Below are positions 1-9,856 of a DNA stretch of 64,000 nt, one piece after another; within the stretch, counting starts at the first letter, position 1, and the number at the start of each line of letters is the position of its first letter. The notes beneath the pieces are model-generated. The model had not been told where the DNA came from. It saw nothing but the letters and a program-made list of their open reading frames with translations, and made no database searches. The DNA comes from Nocardioides sp. GTDB lineage: Bacteria > Actinomycetota > Actinomycetes > Propionibacteriales > Nocardioidaceae. Position numbers and translations under genes: made by a program. The stretch lies in assembly GCF_030149505.1 (NCBI RefSeq), contig NZ_JASBRN010000079.1, forward strand, positions 19,257 to 83,256, given 5' to 3'.

Positions 1-527
<527 letters not shown>

Positions 528-528
528 C

Positions 529-534
529 TACCGT
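529..534 (+). promoter_or_regulatory. -10-like TACCGT, 7 bases before amidase GTG
   Basis: TACCGT lies 7 bases upstream of the GTG at 542, and there is no ribosome-binding site. This is the spacing expected for a leaderless transcript. The same hexamer precedes the genes at 36576 and 41796. Inferred from sequence only. Confidence 0.4.
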
Positions 535-541
535 GTGGACC

Positions 542-2017
542 GTGCAGGACTACCGCGACCACGACGCCGTCTCCCTCGCCGAGCTGGTGCGCACCGGTGG
601 GACTACCCCCGCCGAGCTGCTCGCCACGGCCCGCGCCCGTCTGGCGGAGGTGAACCCGGTCCTCAACGCCGTCGTGCGCGACGTCCACCCGCCGGCGGCG
701 ACGGGCCCCGAGCCCCAGGGCGGTCGGCCGTTCGCCGGGGTGCCGTTCCTGCTCAAGGACCTGCACCAGGACCTGGCCGGGGTGCCGACCAGCAACGGCA
801 GCCGGGCCCTGCGCGACGTGCCGGCGGCCGAGACCGCCACCACGGTCGAGCGCTGGGTCGAAGCCGGGCTGGTCGTGTTTGGCAAGACCAACACCCCGGA
901 GTTCGGCGCGAAGGCCCTCACCGAGCCGCACGTCTTCGGACCCGCCCGCAACCCCTGGGACACCGACCACACCCCGGGCGGCTCCTCGGGCGGCAGCGCC
1001 GCCGCGGTCGCGGCCGGTGTCGTCCCCTGCGCCGCAGCCAGCGACGGCGGCGGCTCCATCCGGATCCCCGCCTCGGCCTGCGGCCTCTTCGGCCTCAAGC
1101 CCAGCCGCGGCACCCTCCCCTACGGCCCCGCCCACGGCGAGCCGATCGGCGGCACCGCCACGGACGGGGTGGTCTCGCGCAGCGTGCGCGACTCCGCCGC
1201 GATGCTCGACGTGCTGGCCGGGCCGAGCGACACCTCGGCGTACCTCCCCGGCGGGCTGCCGGAGGGCGGGTTCGCCGCCGAGGTCGGGCAGGACCCGGGC
1301 CGGCTGCGGATCGGCGTCACCTGGGCCAGTTCGATCAACGCCGACCCGCACCCCGAGGCGATCGCCGCCGCGCGCCGCGCCGCCGACCTGCTCAGCGACC
1401 TGGGCCACGAGGTCGTCGAGGTCCCGATGCCGGTCGACGACGCGAAGCTCGCCAAGGACTTCCTCACCACGTGGTTCGTCCACTGCGCGGCCTCGGTCGC
1501 CGAGGCCATGGAGGCCGCCGGCGTCGGCGAGGACCACTTCGAGCCGGACACCCGGGTCATGGCCGCGCTGGGCCGTGCGACCAGCGCGCTCGACTACGTG
1601 CGCGCGGTCGAGGGCCGGCACGAGCACGTACGACGCCTCGCGGCCTTCCACGCCGACCACGACCTGCTGCTGACCCCGACCACGGCCACGCCGCCGCCGC
1701 GCATCGGCGCCTTCGACCTGCCCGCACCTGTGGCGCTGGTGCAGCGTGCGCTGCTGACCGCCAAGGCCGGAGGTGTGCTGCGCTTCACCCCGCTCGTGGA
1801 CCAGATGATCAGCCAGAACCTCGGCTGGGTCCCCTACACCCAGCTCGCCAACCTCACCGGCCGCCCGGCGATGAGCGTGCCGCTGCACTGGACTCCCGAG
1901 GGCCTGCCGATCGGCTCCCAGCTGGTCGGGCGCCTGGGCAGCGACGGGCTGCTGCTGCGGGTGGCCGCCCAGCTGGAGCAGGCCGCGCCCTGGTGGGACC
2001 GCCGCCCACCGCTCTGA
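542..2017 (+). CDS. Amidase-signature family hydrolase
   Basis: Probable amidase (about 491 residues) of the amidase-signature family, hydrolysing carboxylic amides with a Ser-cisSer-Lys triad. The triad is visible: Lys72 in FLLKDL, Ser148 in GGSSGGS and Ser172 in [10 protein letters not shown]. The spacings (76 and 24) match the family. The start was placed at GTG 542 because the protein then begins at the usual N-terminus ([16 protein letters not shown]) and a -10-like TACCGT lies 7 bases upstream; GTG 533 is an alternative. It is transcribed away from eno and converges on mazG. Nothing indicates the substrate, and GatA is unlikely because no gatB or gatC is nearby. Confidence 0.88.
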   Translation: MQDYRDHDAVSLAELVRTGGTTPAELLATARARLAEVNPVLNAVVRDVHPPAATGPEPQGGRPFAGVPFLLKDLHQDLAGVPTSNGSRALRDVPAAETATTVERWVEAGLVVFGKTNTPEFGAKALTEPHVFGPARNPWDTDHTPGGSSGGSAAAVAAGVVPCAAASDGGGSIRIPASACGLFGLKPSRGTLPYGPAHGEPIGGTATDGVVSRSVRDSAAMLDVLAGPSDTSAYLPGGLPEGGFAAEVGQDPGRLRIGVTWASSINADPHPEAIAAARRAADLLSDLGHEVVEVPMPVDDAKLAKDFLTTWFVHCAASVAEAMEAAGVGEDHFEPDTRVMAALGRATSALDYVRAVEGRHEHVRRLAAFHADHDLLLTPTTATPPPRIGAFDLPAPVALVQRALLTAKAGGVLRFTPLVDQMISQNLGWVPYTQLANLTGRPAMSVPLHWTPEGLPIGSQLVGRLGSDGLLLRVAAQLEQAAPWWDRRPPL

Positions 2018-2034
2018 CCCGCCCGCCCCCGCCG

Positions 2035-2082
2035 AAGCGTCAGTTTCGAACCCTCGACCCGTCAGTTCCGCCCCCGGGCATC
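2035..2082. repeat. Short duplicated motif CGTCAGTT between amidase and mazG
   Basis: Two copies of CGTCAGTT followed by TCG or CCG lie about 24 bases apart in the convergent gap between the amidase and mazG stops. No strong hairpin is present. It could be a degenerate dispersed repeat; function unknown. Confidence 0.25.
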
Positions 2083-2107
2083 GTCGGCGCGTCGGCGTAC
2101 GCCGGGC

Positions 2108-2512
2108 TCAACCGCCGGCGCGCTTGATCTGCTCCCAGCGCCGGTCGATCTCCTCGGCGCTGAGCCCGGCGGCCTCGGCACGCTGCTCGGGCGTGCCGAA
2201 GACGTGCGGGTTGCGTCGGCGCATCTTGGCCACGATGCCCTCGGCGACGTCGTCGATCGTGAACTGCCCGGCCTCGGCGGCGACCGCGGCATGGAAGTAG
2301 ACCTGCAGCAGCAGGTCACCCAGCTCCTCGCACAGGTGCGCGGGGTCCCCCTCGTGCACCGCCTCGGCGACCTCCGCCGCCTCCTCGGCCAGGTAGGGCA
2401 GCAGCGAGGTGTGGGTCTGGCCGCGCTTCCAGGCGCACTCGGCGCGGAGCCGGGCCATCACCGCGCGCAGCTCCAGCAGCGGCTCGGGCTGCGGGGGCTG
2501 CTCGGGGGTCAT
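2108..2512 (-). CDS. mazG: MazG-type nucleotide pyrophosphohydrolase
   Basis: Single-domain MazG-like protein (134 residues) expected to hydrolyse nucleoside triphosphates to monophosphate and pyrophosphate. The all-alpha metal-binding pattern is present: EEAAEVAEA at about 43-51 and EELGDLLLQ at 62-70, giving the ExxE...ExxD acidic ligands. WKRGQTHTSL upstream matches the family start. It is much shorter than two-domain MazG proteins, so it is one catalytic domain. It starts 4 bases after the stop of the SurA-like lipoprotein gene, suggesting one transcript with that gene and perhaps mfd. Confidence 0.9.
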   Translation of the reverse strand: MTPEQPPQPEPLLELRAVMARLRAECAWKRGQTHTSLLPYLAEEAAEVAEAVHEGDPAHLCEELGDLLLQVYFHAAVAAEAGQFTIDDVAEGIVAKMRRRNPHVFGTPEQRAEAAGLSAEEIDRRWEQIKRAGG

Positions 2513-2516
2513 GGGC

Positions 2517-3320
2517 TCAGCCCTGGCCGCCGTTCGGGTTCTCCAGCGGGATCGGGGGCGCCTGGGCCGGCTCGGGAGCGTCCTCCTCCGCGGCGCACGC
2601 CTGCGACTGCGGCAGCGAGGAGACCAGCGTCGTGAGCTCGGCCTGGGCCGCCGGGTCGCCCTGGGCGGCGCGGTTGCGCAGCTCGTCGGCCTGCGCGCGC
2701 AGCGTCGCGGCCTCGGAGACGGCGACGGAGGTGTCGGAGAGGAGGGCGCCGGAGGCGGCCTCCGCGAAGTCGACCTGGTCGAAGAGCGGGTTCACGTCGA
2801 TGTCGTTCTCGGCCTGCCACTGCTCGAGGAACGCCTGGTACGCCGGACCCGGCTCGACCAGCTCCTCCTCGCTCAGCGTCGGGTCCACGACCTCGCTGAT
2901 CACGCTGGTGAGGAAGCTGCTGGCGGCGAAGACCGGGATGGAGGCGTCGTCGGAGTCCTCGGCGGTGAAGCCGAAGCTGTTGCGGGCCTGGCGCTCGGCC
3001 TCACGGCGCAGCACGTCGGCGTCGAGTCCGTTCTCCTCCGCGATCGCGGTGGCGACCTCGGTGACGACCAGCTGCTGGACCACGATGCCGCGCAGCTCGG
3101 CGCCGGTGAAGCCACCCTGGAGCAGCTCGGGCGAGCCCTGCAGCACCTCGCAGGTGTCGGCCACCGCCTCGGCGACCTGGTCGAGGCTGATCTCGGCGCC
3201 GTCGACGTCGGCGGCCACACCGGGCCGGATCTCGGCGTCGGAGACACCGCACCCGCTGAGGGCGCCCGTGGCGAGCACGGCAGCCGCGGCGAGACCGGCG
3301 AGGGGACGGGAGAGGCGCAC
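2517..3320 (-). CDS. SurA-like N-terminal domain lipoprotein
   Basis: Exported lipoprotein of about 267 residues. The N-terminus has a signal peptide ending in the lipobox LSGC with Cys24 as the lipidation site. The following region (ISLDQVAEAV and on) resembles the SurA N-terminal chaperone domain seen in many actinobacterial lipoproteins next to mfd. No parvulin-type prolyl isomerase domain is evident, so an enzymatic role is not supported. The C-terminus is rich in Ala, Glu and Pro. The GTG at 3320 was chosen because AGGAGC lies about 6 bases upstream and the signal peptide then starts immediately. It lies between mfd and mazG in conserved order. Confidence 0.82.
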   Translation of the reverse strand: MRLSRPLAGLAAAAVLATGALSGCGVSDAEIRPGVAADVDGAEISLDQVAEAVADTCEVLQGSPELLQGGFTGAELRGIVVQQLVVTEVATAIAEENGLDADVLRREAERQARNSFGFTAEDSDDASIPVFAASSFLTSVISEVVDPTLSEEELVEPGPAYQAFLEQWQAENDIDVNPLFDQVDFAEAASGALLSDTSVAVSEAATLRAQADELRNRAAQGDPAAQAELTTLVSSLPQSQACAAEEDAPEPAQAPPIPLENPNGGQG

Positions 3321-3431
3321 GGGGAGCTCCTGTGGGGTGGTGTGACCTGCGCCGCCCATTGAACCAGCCGCCCCGGAGCGTCCGCCGAGCGGGCGGACGC
3401 TTCCGGTCCTGCGGGCAGGACGTCGGTCGGG

Positions 3432-6400
3432 TCAGGCCGGGGCGGGCGGGTCGATCACCTGGTCGATGACGCCCTTGGCCCACTCCAGCAGGGCGATGCC
3501 GTCCAGCGGACGCCCGCCGATCACGGCCGTCTGCGGGCGCGGCACGAGGATGGTGTCGGTCTGCGGCTTGACCAGCGACTTGGGGTAGAGCCGCTGCAGG
3601 CGCACCACCTTGGAGTCGGGCAGGGACACCGGCGCGAACCGGACGTTCCTGCCCGCGATCGTGACCTCGCCGATGCCCGCGGCCCGCGCCCGGGCGCGGA
3701 ACCGCGCCACGAGCAGCAGCGAGACCACGACGATCGGCGGGTCGCCGTACCGGTCCTTGAGCTCCTCCTCGATGGCGTCGACGTCCTCGTCGGAGCGCAC
3801 CTCGGCGAGCCGCTTGTAGATCTCCAGGCGCAACCGCTCGGAGCCGATGTAGTCGTGCGGCAGGTGCGCGTCGACGGGCAGCTCGATCCGGACCTCCTGG
3901 AGCTCCGGCTCGCCCTCGCCCTTGAACTCCGAGACCGCCTCGCCGACCAGCCGGACGTAGAGGTCGAAGCCGACGTCGGCGATGTGGCCGGACTGCTCGC
4001 CGCCGAGCAGGTTGCCCGCGCCGCGGATCTCCAGGTCCTTCATCGCGATCGCCATGCCGCCGCCCAGGTCGGAGTGCTGGGCCAGCGTTGCGAGCCGCTC
4101 GTGGGCGGTCTCGGTCAAGGGCTTCTCGCCGGGGTAGAGGAAGTAGGCGTAGGCCCGCTCGCGCGAGCGGCCCACGCGGCCCCGCAGCTGGTGCAGCTGG
4201 GAGAGGCCGAGGGTGTCGGCCCGCTCGATGATCATGGTGTTGGCGTTGGAGACGTCCAGGCCCGACTCGACCAGGGTCGTGCACACGAGCACGTCGAAGC
4301 GCTTCTCCCAGAAGTCCAGCATCACCTGCTCGAGCTGCTTCTCGTTCATCTGCCCGTGCGCCGTGGCCACGCGCGCCTCGGGCACCAGCTCGCGGATCCT
4401 GGCTGCGGCCTTCTCGATCGACTGGACCCGGTTGTGGATGTAGAAGACCTGACCCTCGCGCAGCAGCTCGCGCCGTACGGCGGCGACGACCTGGCGGTCC
4501 TCGTAGGCGCCGACGTAGGTCAGCACCGGGTGCCGCTCCTCGGGCGGGGTGGTGATCGTGGACATCTCGCGGATGCCGGTGATCGCCATCTCGAGGGTGC
4601 GCGGGATCGGGGTGGCCGACATCGAGAGCACGTCGACGGCGGTGCGCATCCGCTTGAGCTGCTCCTTGTGCTCGACGCCGAAGCGCTGCTCCTCGTCGAC
4701 GATGATCAGCCCGAGGTCCTTGAACCGGATGTCGGGGTTGAGCAGCCGGTGGGTGCCCACGACGATGTCGACCGAGCCCTCGGCCATCATCCGCATCACC
4801 TCGGCCGCCTCCTTGTCGGTCTGGAAGCGCGAGAGCGCCTTCAGCACCACCGGGAAGCCGCTCATCCGCTCGGTGAAGGTCGAGAGGTGCTGGGTGACCA
4901 GCAGCGTGGTCGGCACCAGCACCGCGACCTGCTTGCCGTCCTGCACGGCCTTGAAGGCCGCGCGGACGGCGATCTCGGTCTTGCCGTAGCCGACGTCGCC
5001 GCACACCAGCCGGTCCATCGGCACGACCTGGCGCATGTCGGCCTTGACCTCCTCGACGGTCGAGAGCTGGTCGGGGGTCTCGGTGAACGGGAAGGCGTCC
5101 TCGAGCTCGCGCTGCCAGGGCGTGTCGGGACCGAAGGCGTAGCCCTTGGTGGCCTGCCGGGCGGCGTACAGCTTGATGAGCTCGGCCGCGATCTCGCGCA
5201 CCGCCTTGCGGGCGCGGCCCTTGCGCTTGGCCCAGTCGGCGCCGCCGAGCCGGTCGAGGCTGGGCTGCTCGCCGCCGACGTACCGCGTGACCTGGTCGAG
5301 CGCGTCGGCCGGGACGTAGAGCCGGTCCGGCGGCGCGCCGCGCTTGGAGGCGCCGTACTCCAGGACGAGGTACTCCCGGGTCGCTCCGCCGACCTCGCGC
5401 TGCTTCATCTCGATGAAGCGGCCGACGCCGTGCTGCTCGTGCACGACGTAGTCGCCGGTCTTCAGCTCGAGCGGGTCGATCTGCTTCTTGCGGCGCGCGG
5501 GCATCTTGCGCATGTCGCGGGTGGAGGACTTCTGTCCCGAGACGTCCTCGCCGGTGAGCAGGACCAGCCTGTTGGCCTCGTCGACGAAGCCCTGGGTCAG
5601 GGCGCCACAGGTGACGGTGACGACGCCGACCTGCCACAGCCCGTCCGGACCCGGGTCGGTGGGCTCCACGAGCCGCGCCGGCACCTCGGCCTCGCCGAGC
5701 GCCTCGACCATCCGCTGCGCCGGGCCATGGCCGGCGTGGACGACCAGGACGCGGTAGCCGTCGGAGCGCCAGGAGTCGAGGTCCTTCAGTGCCCGCTCGA
5801 CGTCGCCGCGGTAGGCGTCGACCGGGACCGCGGGCAGCGCGCGGGTGGGCACCGCGCCGACGCTCACGTCGAGGTCGATCGCGGCTGCCGCCTCGCCGTC
5901 GGCCCCGGGGTCGAGCCCGAACGGGCTCACCGTCCACCAGGGCCGGTGCCCGTCGAGGGCGTGCTCGCGCACCTCCGCCAGGCTGCGGTACGACGCCGCG
6001 CCGAGGTCGATGGGGGCGGTGCCGCCACCCGCCGCAGCCGCCCAGGAGGCGCCCAGGAACTCCTCGCTCGTCGCCACCAGGTCGTGGGCCCGGGCGCGGA
6101 CCCGCTCGGGGTCGAGCACCAGCACGTGGGTGCTGGCCGGCATCAGGTCGAGGAGCAGCTCCATCTCGTCGACGAGGACCGGCGCGAGGGACTCCATGCC
6201 CTCGACGGCGATGCCGTTGCTGATCTTGTCGGTGAGCTCGAGCAGTTGGGGGTGCTGGCGGCCGAGCTCGGCGGCCCGGGCGCGGACCTCGGGGGTCAGC
6301 AGCAGCTCGCGGCACGGCGGCGCCCACAGCCGCTCGACCGGCTCCAGGGTGCGCTGGTCGGCGACCGAGAACGCGCGGATCTCCTCGACCTCGTCGCCCC

Positions 6401-7025
6401 ACAGCTCCACGCGCAGCGGGTGCTCCTCGGTGGGCGGGAAGACGTCGACGATGCCGCCGCGCACGGCGAACTCACCGCGCTTCTCCACCAGGTCGACCCG
6501 GCTGTAGGCGGCGTCGGCCAGCCGCTGCACCAGGTCCTCGAGCGGCGCGCTGTCACCGACGACCAGCTCGACCGGGGCGAGGTCACCGAGCCCCTTGACC
6601 TGGGGCTGCAGCACCGAGCGCACGGGGGCCACGACGACGTCGAGCGGGCCGTTGGCGCCGCTGTTGGCCGAGCCGGTCGAGACGCCCGGGTGCACCAGGC
6701 GTCGCAGCACGGCCAGCCGGCGACCGACGGTGTCGCTGCGCGGGCTCAGCCGTTCGTGCGGCAGCGTCTCCCAGCTCGGGTAGTAGGCCACGCGGTCGCG
6801 GTCGAGCAGGTCGCCGAGGTGCTCCACGAGGTCCTCGGCCTCCCGGGCGGTCGCGGTGACCGCCAGGACGCTGCGGCCTGCCCGCACGAGACCGGCCACG
6901 ACGAAGGGCCGCAGCGCCTCGGGGCCCGTGAGGTCGAGGGCGCGCAGCCGCCCGTCGTGCGCGTCCTCGAGCGCCGCGGCGAGGATCGGGTCGGCGAGCA
7001 CGGGACCGGCGAGGTCGGTGGGCAT
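3432..7025 (-). CDS. mfd: Transcription-repair coupling factor Mfd
   Basis: Mfd (1197 residues) displaces RNA polymerase stalled at DNA lesions and recruits UvrA. Domains in order: a UvrB-like N-terminal region, the CarD-like RNA polymerase interaction domain near residue 528 (GDYVVHEQHGVGRF), then a RecG-like translocase. The translocase has Walker A GDVGYGKTE near 675 and DEEQ near 778, followed by the C-terminal D7 region. The ATG at 7025 follows a CAGGAGAG ribosome-binding site. Longer in-frame extensions upstream are not protein-like. Length fits the family. Confidence 0.97.
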   Translation of the reverse strand: MPTDLAGPVLADPILAAALEDAHDGRLRALDLTGPEALRPFVVAGLVRAGRSVLAVTATAREAEDLVEHLGDLLDRDRVAYYPSWETLPHERLSPRSDTVGRRLAVLRRLVHPGVSTGSANSGANGPLDVVVAPVRSVLQPQVKGLGDLAPVELVVGDSAPLEDLVQRLADAAYSRVDLVEKRGEFAVRGGIVDVFPPTEEHPLRVELWGDEVEEIRAFSVADQRTLEPVERLWAPPCRELLLTPEVRARAAELGRQHPQLLELTDKISNGIAVEGMESLAPVLVDEMELLLDLMPASTHVLVLDPERVRARAHDLVATSEEFLGASWAAAAGGGTAPIDLGAASYRSLAEVREHALDGHRPWWTVSPFGLDPGADGEAAAAIDLDVSVGAVPTRALPAVPVDAYRGDVERALKDLDSWRSDGYRVLVVHAGHGPAQRMVEALGEAEVPARLVEPTDPGPDGLWQVGVVTVTCGALTQGFVDEANRLVLLTGEDVSGQKSSTRDMRKMPARRKKQIDPLELKTGDYVVHEQHGVGRFIEMKQREVGGATREYLVLEYGASKRGAPPDRLYVPADALDQVTRYVGGEQPSLDRLGGADWAKRKGRARKAVREIAAELIKLYAARQATKGYAFGPDTPWQRELEDAFPFTETPDQLSTVEEVKADMRQVVPMDRLVCGDVGYGKTEIAVRAAFKAVQDGKQVAVLVPTTLLVTQHLSTFTERMSGFPVVLKALSRFQTDKEAAEVMRMMAEGSVDIVVGTHRLLNPDIRFKDLGLIIVDEEQRFGVEHKEQLKRMRTAVDVLSMSATPIPRTLEMAITGIREMSTITTPPEERHPVLTYVGAYEDRQVVAAVRRELLREGQVFYIHNRVQSIEKAAARIRELVPEARVATAHGQMNEKQLEQVMLDFWEKRFDVLVCTTLVESGLDVSNANTMIIERADTLGLSQLHQLRGRVGRSRERAYAYFLYPGEKPLTETAHERLATLAQHSDLGGGMAIAMKDLEIRGAGNLLGGEQSGHIADVGFDLYVRLVGEAVSEFKGEGEPELQEVRIELPVDAHLPHDYIGSERLRLEIYKRLAEVRSDEDVDAIEEELKDRYGDPPIVVVSLLLVARFRARARAAGIGEVTIAGRNVRFAPVSLPDSKVVRLQRLYPKSLVKPQTDTILVPRPQTAVIGGRPLDGIALLEWAKGVIDQVIDPPAPA

Positions 7026-7230
7026 CTCTCTCCTGGGGCACGACGGGGGTGGAGCGGGCACAGCACGAGCGCCCCCTGTCGGCGCGCGACGGGGGGTGCG
7101 GGCTCGATCGTACGTCCGCGCACCGACAGTGACGCCGTGCGGGCGGGTGAGGTCCGTCGCTGTGCAGCCCGTGGGCGCCGGGGTCGCGAGCGGCGTCGGG
7201 GCGGCGGTGAGGGGAAGCCGGCGGGCCGGC

Positions 7231-7743
7231 TCAGGGACGGTCGCCGAAGGCCGCCTCACGCAGCCGGCCGAGCTCGGGGTCGGACTCCCCAGCCGCGCGA
7301 CCGTCGGCCTCGATCGCGTCGAGCTGGCCGGCCCGGGCGGCGAGGTAGTCGACGTACGCCGCCCGCTCGCGCACGTGGGTGCGGTGCAGGCCGAGCACCT
7401 CGACGTCGCGGCAGCGGGCGAGCGCGGCGTCAATGCCGGGCCGCGCGCGCTCGGCAGCCCCGGACATGAGGTCCCACAGGCCGCTGCGCACCGCGAGGGA
7501 GGGCCGGATGTACTCCGCCATCGAGCCCAGCACCTGGTCGGCGCGGACGGCCGCGGCGTACGCCTGGTCACTGCAGGCTGCGAGGTCGCGGTCCTCGCGG
7601 CTGCGCGCCTGCTGGTCGACCCAGGCCAGGAGCAGCCCGACGAGGACGAGCACGCCGGCCACGACCAGCACCAGCCGGGTGCGCGGCTCGCGCCGCGGGC
7701 TGGGCTCCTCGACGGGCTCGGGGTCGGGCGCGGGGTCGTCCAC
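7231..7743 (-). CDS. Single-pass membrane protein of unknown function
   Basis: About 170 residues. A Pro/Asp/Glu-rich N-terminal segment of about 22 residues is followed by one strong hydrophobic helix ([19 protein letters not shown]) at roughly 23-41. The rest is a soluble region rich in Ala and Arg with two cysteines (AACSD, ARCRD). I recognise no family. GTG 7743 was chosen because it is 5 bases downstream of the preceding stop and gives a standard membrane-anchor N-terminus. It sits where tsaB often follows tsaE in related genomes, but it does not resemble TsaB. Confidence 0.7.
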   Translation of the reverse strand: MDDPAPDPEPVEEPSPRREPRTRLVLVVAGVLVLVGLLLAWVDQQARSREDRDLAACSDQAYAAAVRADQVLGSMAEYIRPSLAVRSGLWDLMSGAAERARPGIDAALARCRDVEVLGLHRTHVRERAAYVDYLAARAGQLDAIEADGRAAGESDPELGRLREAAFGDRP

Positions 7744-7748
7744 GGGCG

Positions 7749-8756
7749 CTACCCCAGCCCGCGGAAGGACAGCGCGTGCCAGCGCGGCCCGACGGGGGTG
7801 ATCTCGACCCGGCGCGGGTCGAGGGAGGCGTCGGGACCGACCTCGGCCTCGCGGACGATCCGCACCTCCAGGCGCGACTCGGCCAGGCCCTCGGCGAGGT
7901 CCTCGCCCCACTCCACGACGGTGACGGCGTCCTCGAGCGAGGTGTCGAGGTCGAGGTCGTCGAGCTCCTCGAGGCCGTCGAGGCGGTAGGCGTCGACGTG
8001 CACCAGCTCGGGACCGCCGACGGTCGAGGGATGCACGCGCGCGATGACGAAGGTCGGCGAGGTGACCTGCCCGCGCACGCCGAGCCCGGCGCCGAGGCCC
8101 TGCGTGAAGGTCGTCTTGCCCGCGCCGAGGTCGCCGGTCAGGACGATCAGGTCCCCGCGGGTCAGCTGGCCGGCCAGCGAGCGGCCGATGCCGCGCATCG
8201 CCTCGGCCGTCGGGGCGTGGAAGACCGCGGTGCGCAGGGGCCGCCGCATCTCCACCAGCGGCGAGCGGCGGGAGATCTCCCGGAAGCCCTGCCGGTCCCA
8301 GAAGCGGATGGTCGCCGGCAGCTCCTCGCGCGCGACGACGGTGAGGTCGTCGGTGCCGGTGCCGGACTCCAGGACCGCGTCGACGGTGGCGTCGATGAGC
8401 GCACCGGCGATGCCGTGGCCCTGGTGGCCGGGGACGACGCCGAAGCGCCGGAGGTAGGTGGTGGAGCCGATCGGGTCGAGGACCAGCGTGCCCACGGGCT
8501 CGCCGTCGAGCTCGGCGAGGAGCCCGCCGCCGGCGGCCAGCTTGGCCGCGATCGACTCCTCGGTCTCGTCCAGCGCCGCGGGCCGCGGGTCCATGTCGGG
8601 CCGCGCCCCGAACGCCGCCTGCACCACCGACAGCACTGCCGCCGCGGACTCCGGCCCGATCCGGCGTACGACGACGCGCGGGCGCTCCCGGGCGCCGTCC
8701 TGCTCCGGGGTGTGGTCCGGGGCCTGCGCGTGAGCCCGCTCCCCCGCCTGCGTCAT
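7749..8756 (-). CDS. tsaE: GNAT acetyltransferase fused to TsaE ATPase
   Basis: Two-domain protein of 335 residues. Residues about 27-172 form a GNAT domain, with acetyl-CoA motif VVPGHQGHGIAGAL at 107-120 and a C-terminal FWDRQGF. Residues about 180-335 are TsaE, the ATPase of the tRNA N6-threonylcarbamoyladenosine complex: Walker A GDLGAGKTT at 208-216, SPTFVIA, HVDAYRLDG and VVEWGE. Its start codon overlaps the upstream hydrolase stop as ATGA, which argues for a genuine fused reading frame. No tsaB, tsaD or rimI follows. The GNAT lacks obvious RimI hallmarks, so its substrate is unknown. Confidence 0.92.
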   Translation of the reverse strand: MTQAGERAHAQAPDHTPEQDGARERPRVVVRRIGPESAAAVLSVVQAAFGARPDMDPRPAALDETEESIAAKLAAGGGLLAELDGEPVGTLVLDPIGSTTYLRRFGVVPGHQGHGIAGALIDATVDAVLESGTGTDDLTVVAREELPATIRFWDRQGFREISRRSPLVEMRRPLRTAVFHAPTAEAMRGIGRSLAGQLTRGDLIVLTGDLGAGKTTFTQGLGAGLGVRGQVTSPTFVIARVHPSTVGGPELVHVDAYRLDGLEELDDLDLDTSLEDAVTVVEWGEDLAEGLAESRLEVRIVREAEVGPDASLDPRRVEITPVGPRWHALSFRGLG

Positions 8757-9856
8757 CGGCGCGTCACCCGCTCGGCGGCCGCGGCGAGCAGCTGGTCGAG
8801 CGCGGCGTTGACCTGCTCGTGCCGCTCCATGATCACCATGTGCCCGGCGCCCTCGGCCTCCGTGAGGACCGAGCCCTCGATCCGGCTGTGCAGCTTGCGC
8901 GAGTGCCCGATCGAGGTCAGCCGGTCGGCGGTGCCGCCGATGATGGCCGTCGGCACCTGGGCGAGGGTCTCGACGGCGTGGAACTTGTCGAGGCCGTGCA
9001 GGCTCGGGAAGAACTCCGAGAGCACCTCGAACGGGGTCTGGGAGAGCATCGAGTCGACGAAGCGGATGTAGGAGGCCGGCACGTCGTCGCCGAAGGCGAA
9101 GAGGTCGGTGAGGACCTCCGCCACGTGGGCGCCCATCCGGCGCACGGCGTCGACGCCGCGGTGCCCGGGGCGCAGGGTCCGGATCGCCCGGGCGGTGAGC
9201 GGGCCGCCCAGCTTGGCGGGCGCCACCGGCAGCAGGATCCGACCGATGTCGAGGCCGCCCGCGGTCGTGGAGACCAGGCCGACGCCGACGATCTTGTCGC
9301 CGAACAGGTGCGGGCGCTGCTCGGCGAGCGCGACGATCGTCATGCCGCCCATGGAGTGGCCCACCACGACGACGGGACCGTCGGGGGCGACCTCCTCGAT
9401 GACCTGCTCGAGGTCGAGGCCGAGCTGGTCGATGGTGGCGTGGTGGTGGTGGGCACGGCCGGAGCGCCCGTGCGAGCGCTGGTCGTAGAAGACGGTGCGG
9501 ACCAGGCCGCGGTAGCCGGCGCGCTGGAAGTGCCAGCAGTCGAGGTTCAGGGCGTAGCCGTGCACGAAGACGACCGTCAGCTCCGGCCCCTTGTGCCGCG
9601 GGCCGTCGACCGGCTCCTCGCGCTCGTCGACCTCGACGTGCAGCGGGACGCCGTCGGGGGTGACGACTGTGCGGGGCGAGGACCGCAGGGACCCGAAGGG
9701 GCTGAGGTCGCCCGCGCCCGTGCGGGCGGCCACGACCCGGCGGCGGCGCGCCACCTCGAAGCCGGCGCCGAGCGCCAGCACCCCGACCGCCGCACCGGCG
9801 GCCTGCCACAGCCTTCCCCTGTCCTGGCCCCAGACCCAGCCCCTGCCCCGGCTCAC
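8753..9856 (-). CDS. Alpha/beta hydrolase, membrane-anchored
   Basis: About 367 residues. The N-terminus carries a hydrophobic stretch (AAGAAVGVLALGAG, about 19-32) followed by an Arg cluster, consistent with an inside-anchored membrane protein or uncleaved signal. The fold is a classic alpha/beta hydrolase: FVHGY near 97-101 (oxyanion), nucleophile Ser168 in GHSMGG, a late Asp in GGTADRLTS and His in GAGHMV. GTG 9856 has an AGGAGGA ribosome-binding site and overlaps the alr stop as GTGA. The position between alr and tsaE is common in actinobacteria. The substrate is not deducible. Confidence 0.88.
   Translation of the reverse strand: MSRGRGWVWGQDRGRLWQAAGAAVGVLALGAGFEVARRRRVVAARTGAGDLSPFGSLRSSPRTVVTPDGVPLHVEVDEREEPVDGPRHKGPELTVVFVHGYALNLDCWHFQRAGYRGLVRTVFYDQRSHGRSGRAHHHHATIDQLGLDLEQVIEEVAPDGPVVVVGHSMGGMTIVALAEQRPHLFGDKIVGVGLVSTTAGGLDIGRILLPVAPAKLGGPLTARAIRTLRPGHRGVDAVRRMGAHVAEVLTDLFAFGDDVPASYIRFVDSMLSQTPFEVLSEFFPSLHGLDKFHAVETLAQVPTAIIGGTADRLTSIGHSRKLHSRIEGSVLTEAEGAGHMVIMERHEQVNAALDQLLAAAAERVTRR

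Noticed and set aside
3855..7469. 1204-codon open frame on the plus strand opposite mfd
   Set aside because: High-GC shadow frame: composition dominated by Leu, Gly, Val, Asp, His and Arg, no domains, and it fully overlaps the certain mfd gene. The same applies to the other long antisense frames over ribosomal and metabolic genes.
8173..8756. Calling the GNAT domain RimI
   Set aside because: It lacks recognisable RimI signatures and is N-terminal to TsaE in one chain, so the assignment would rest only on neighbourhood.
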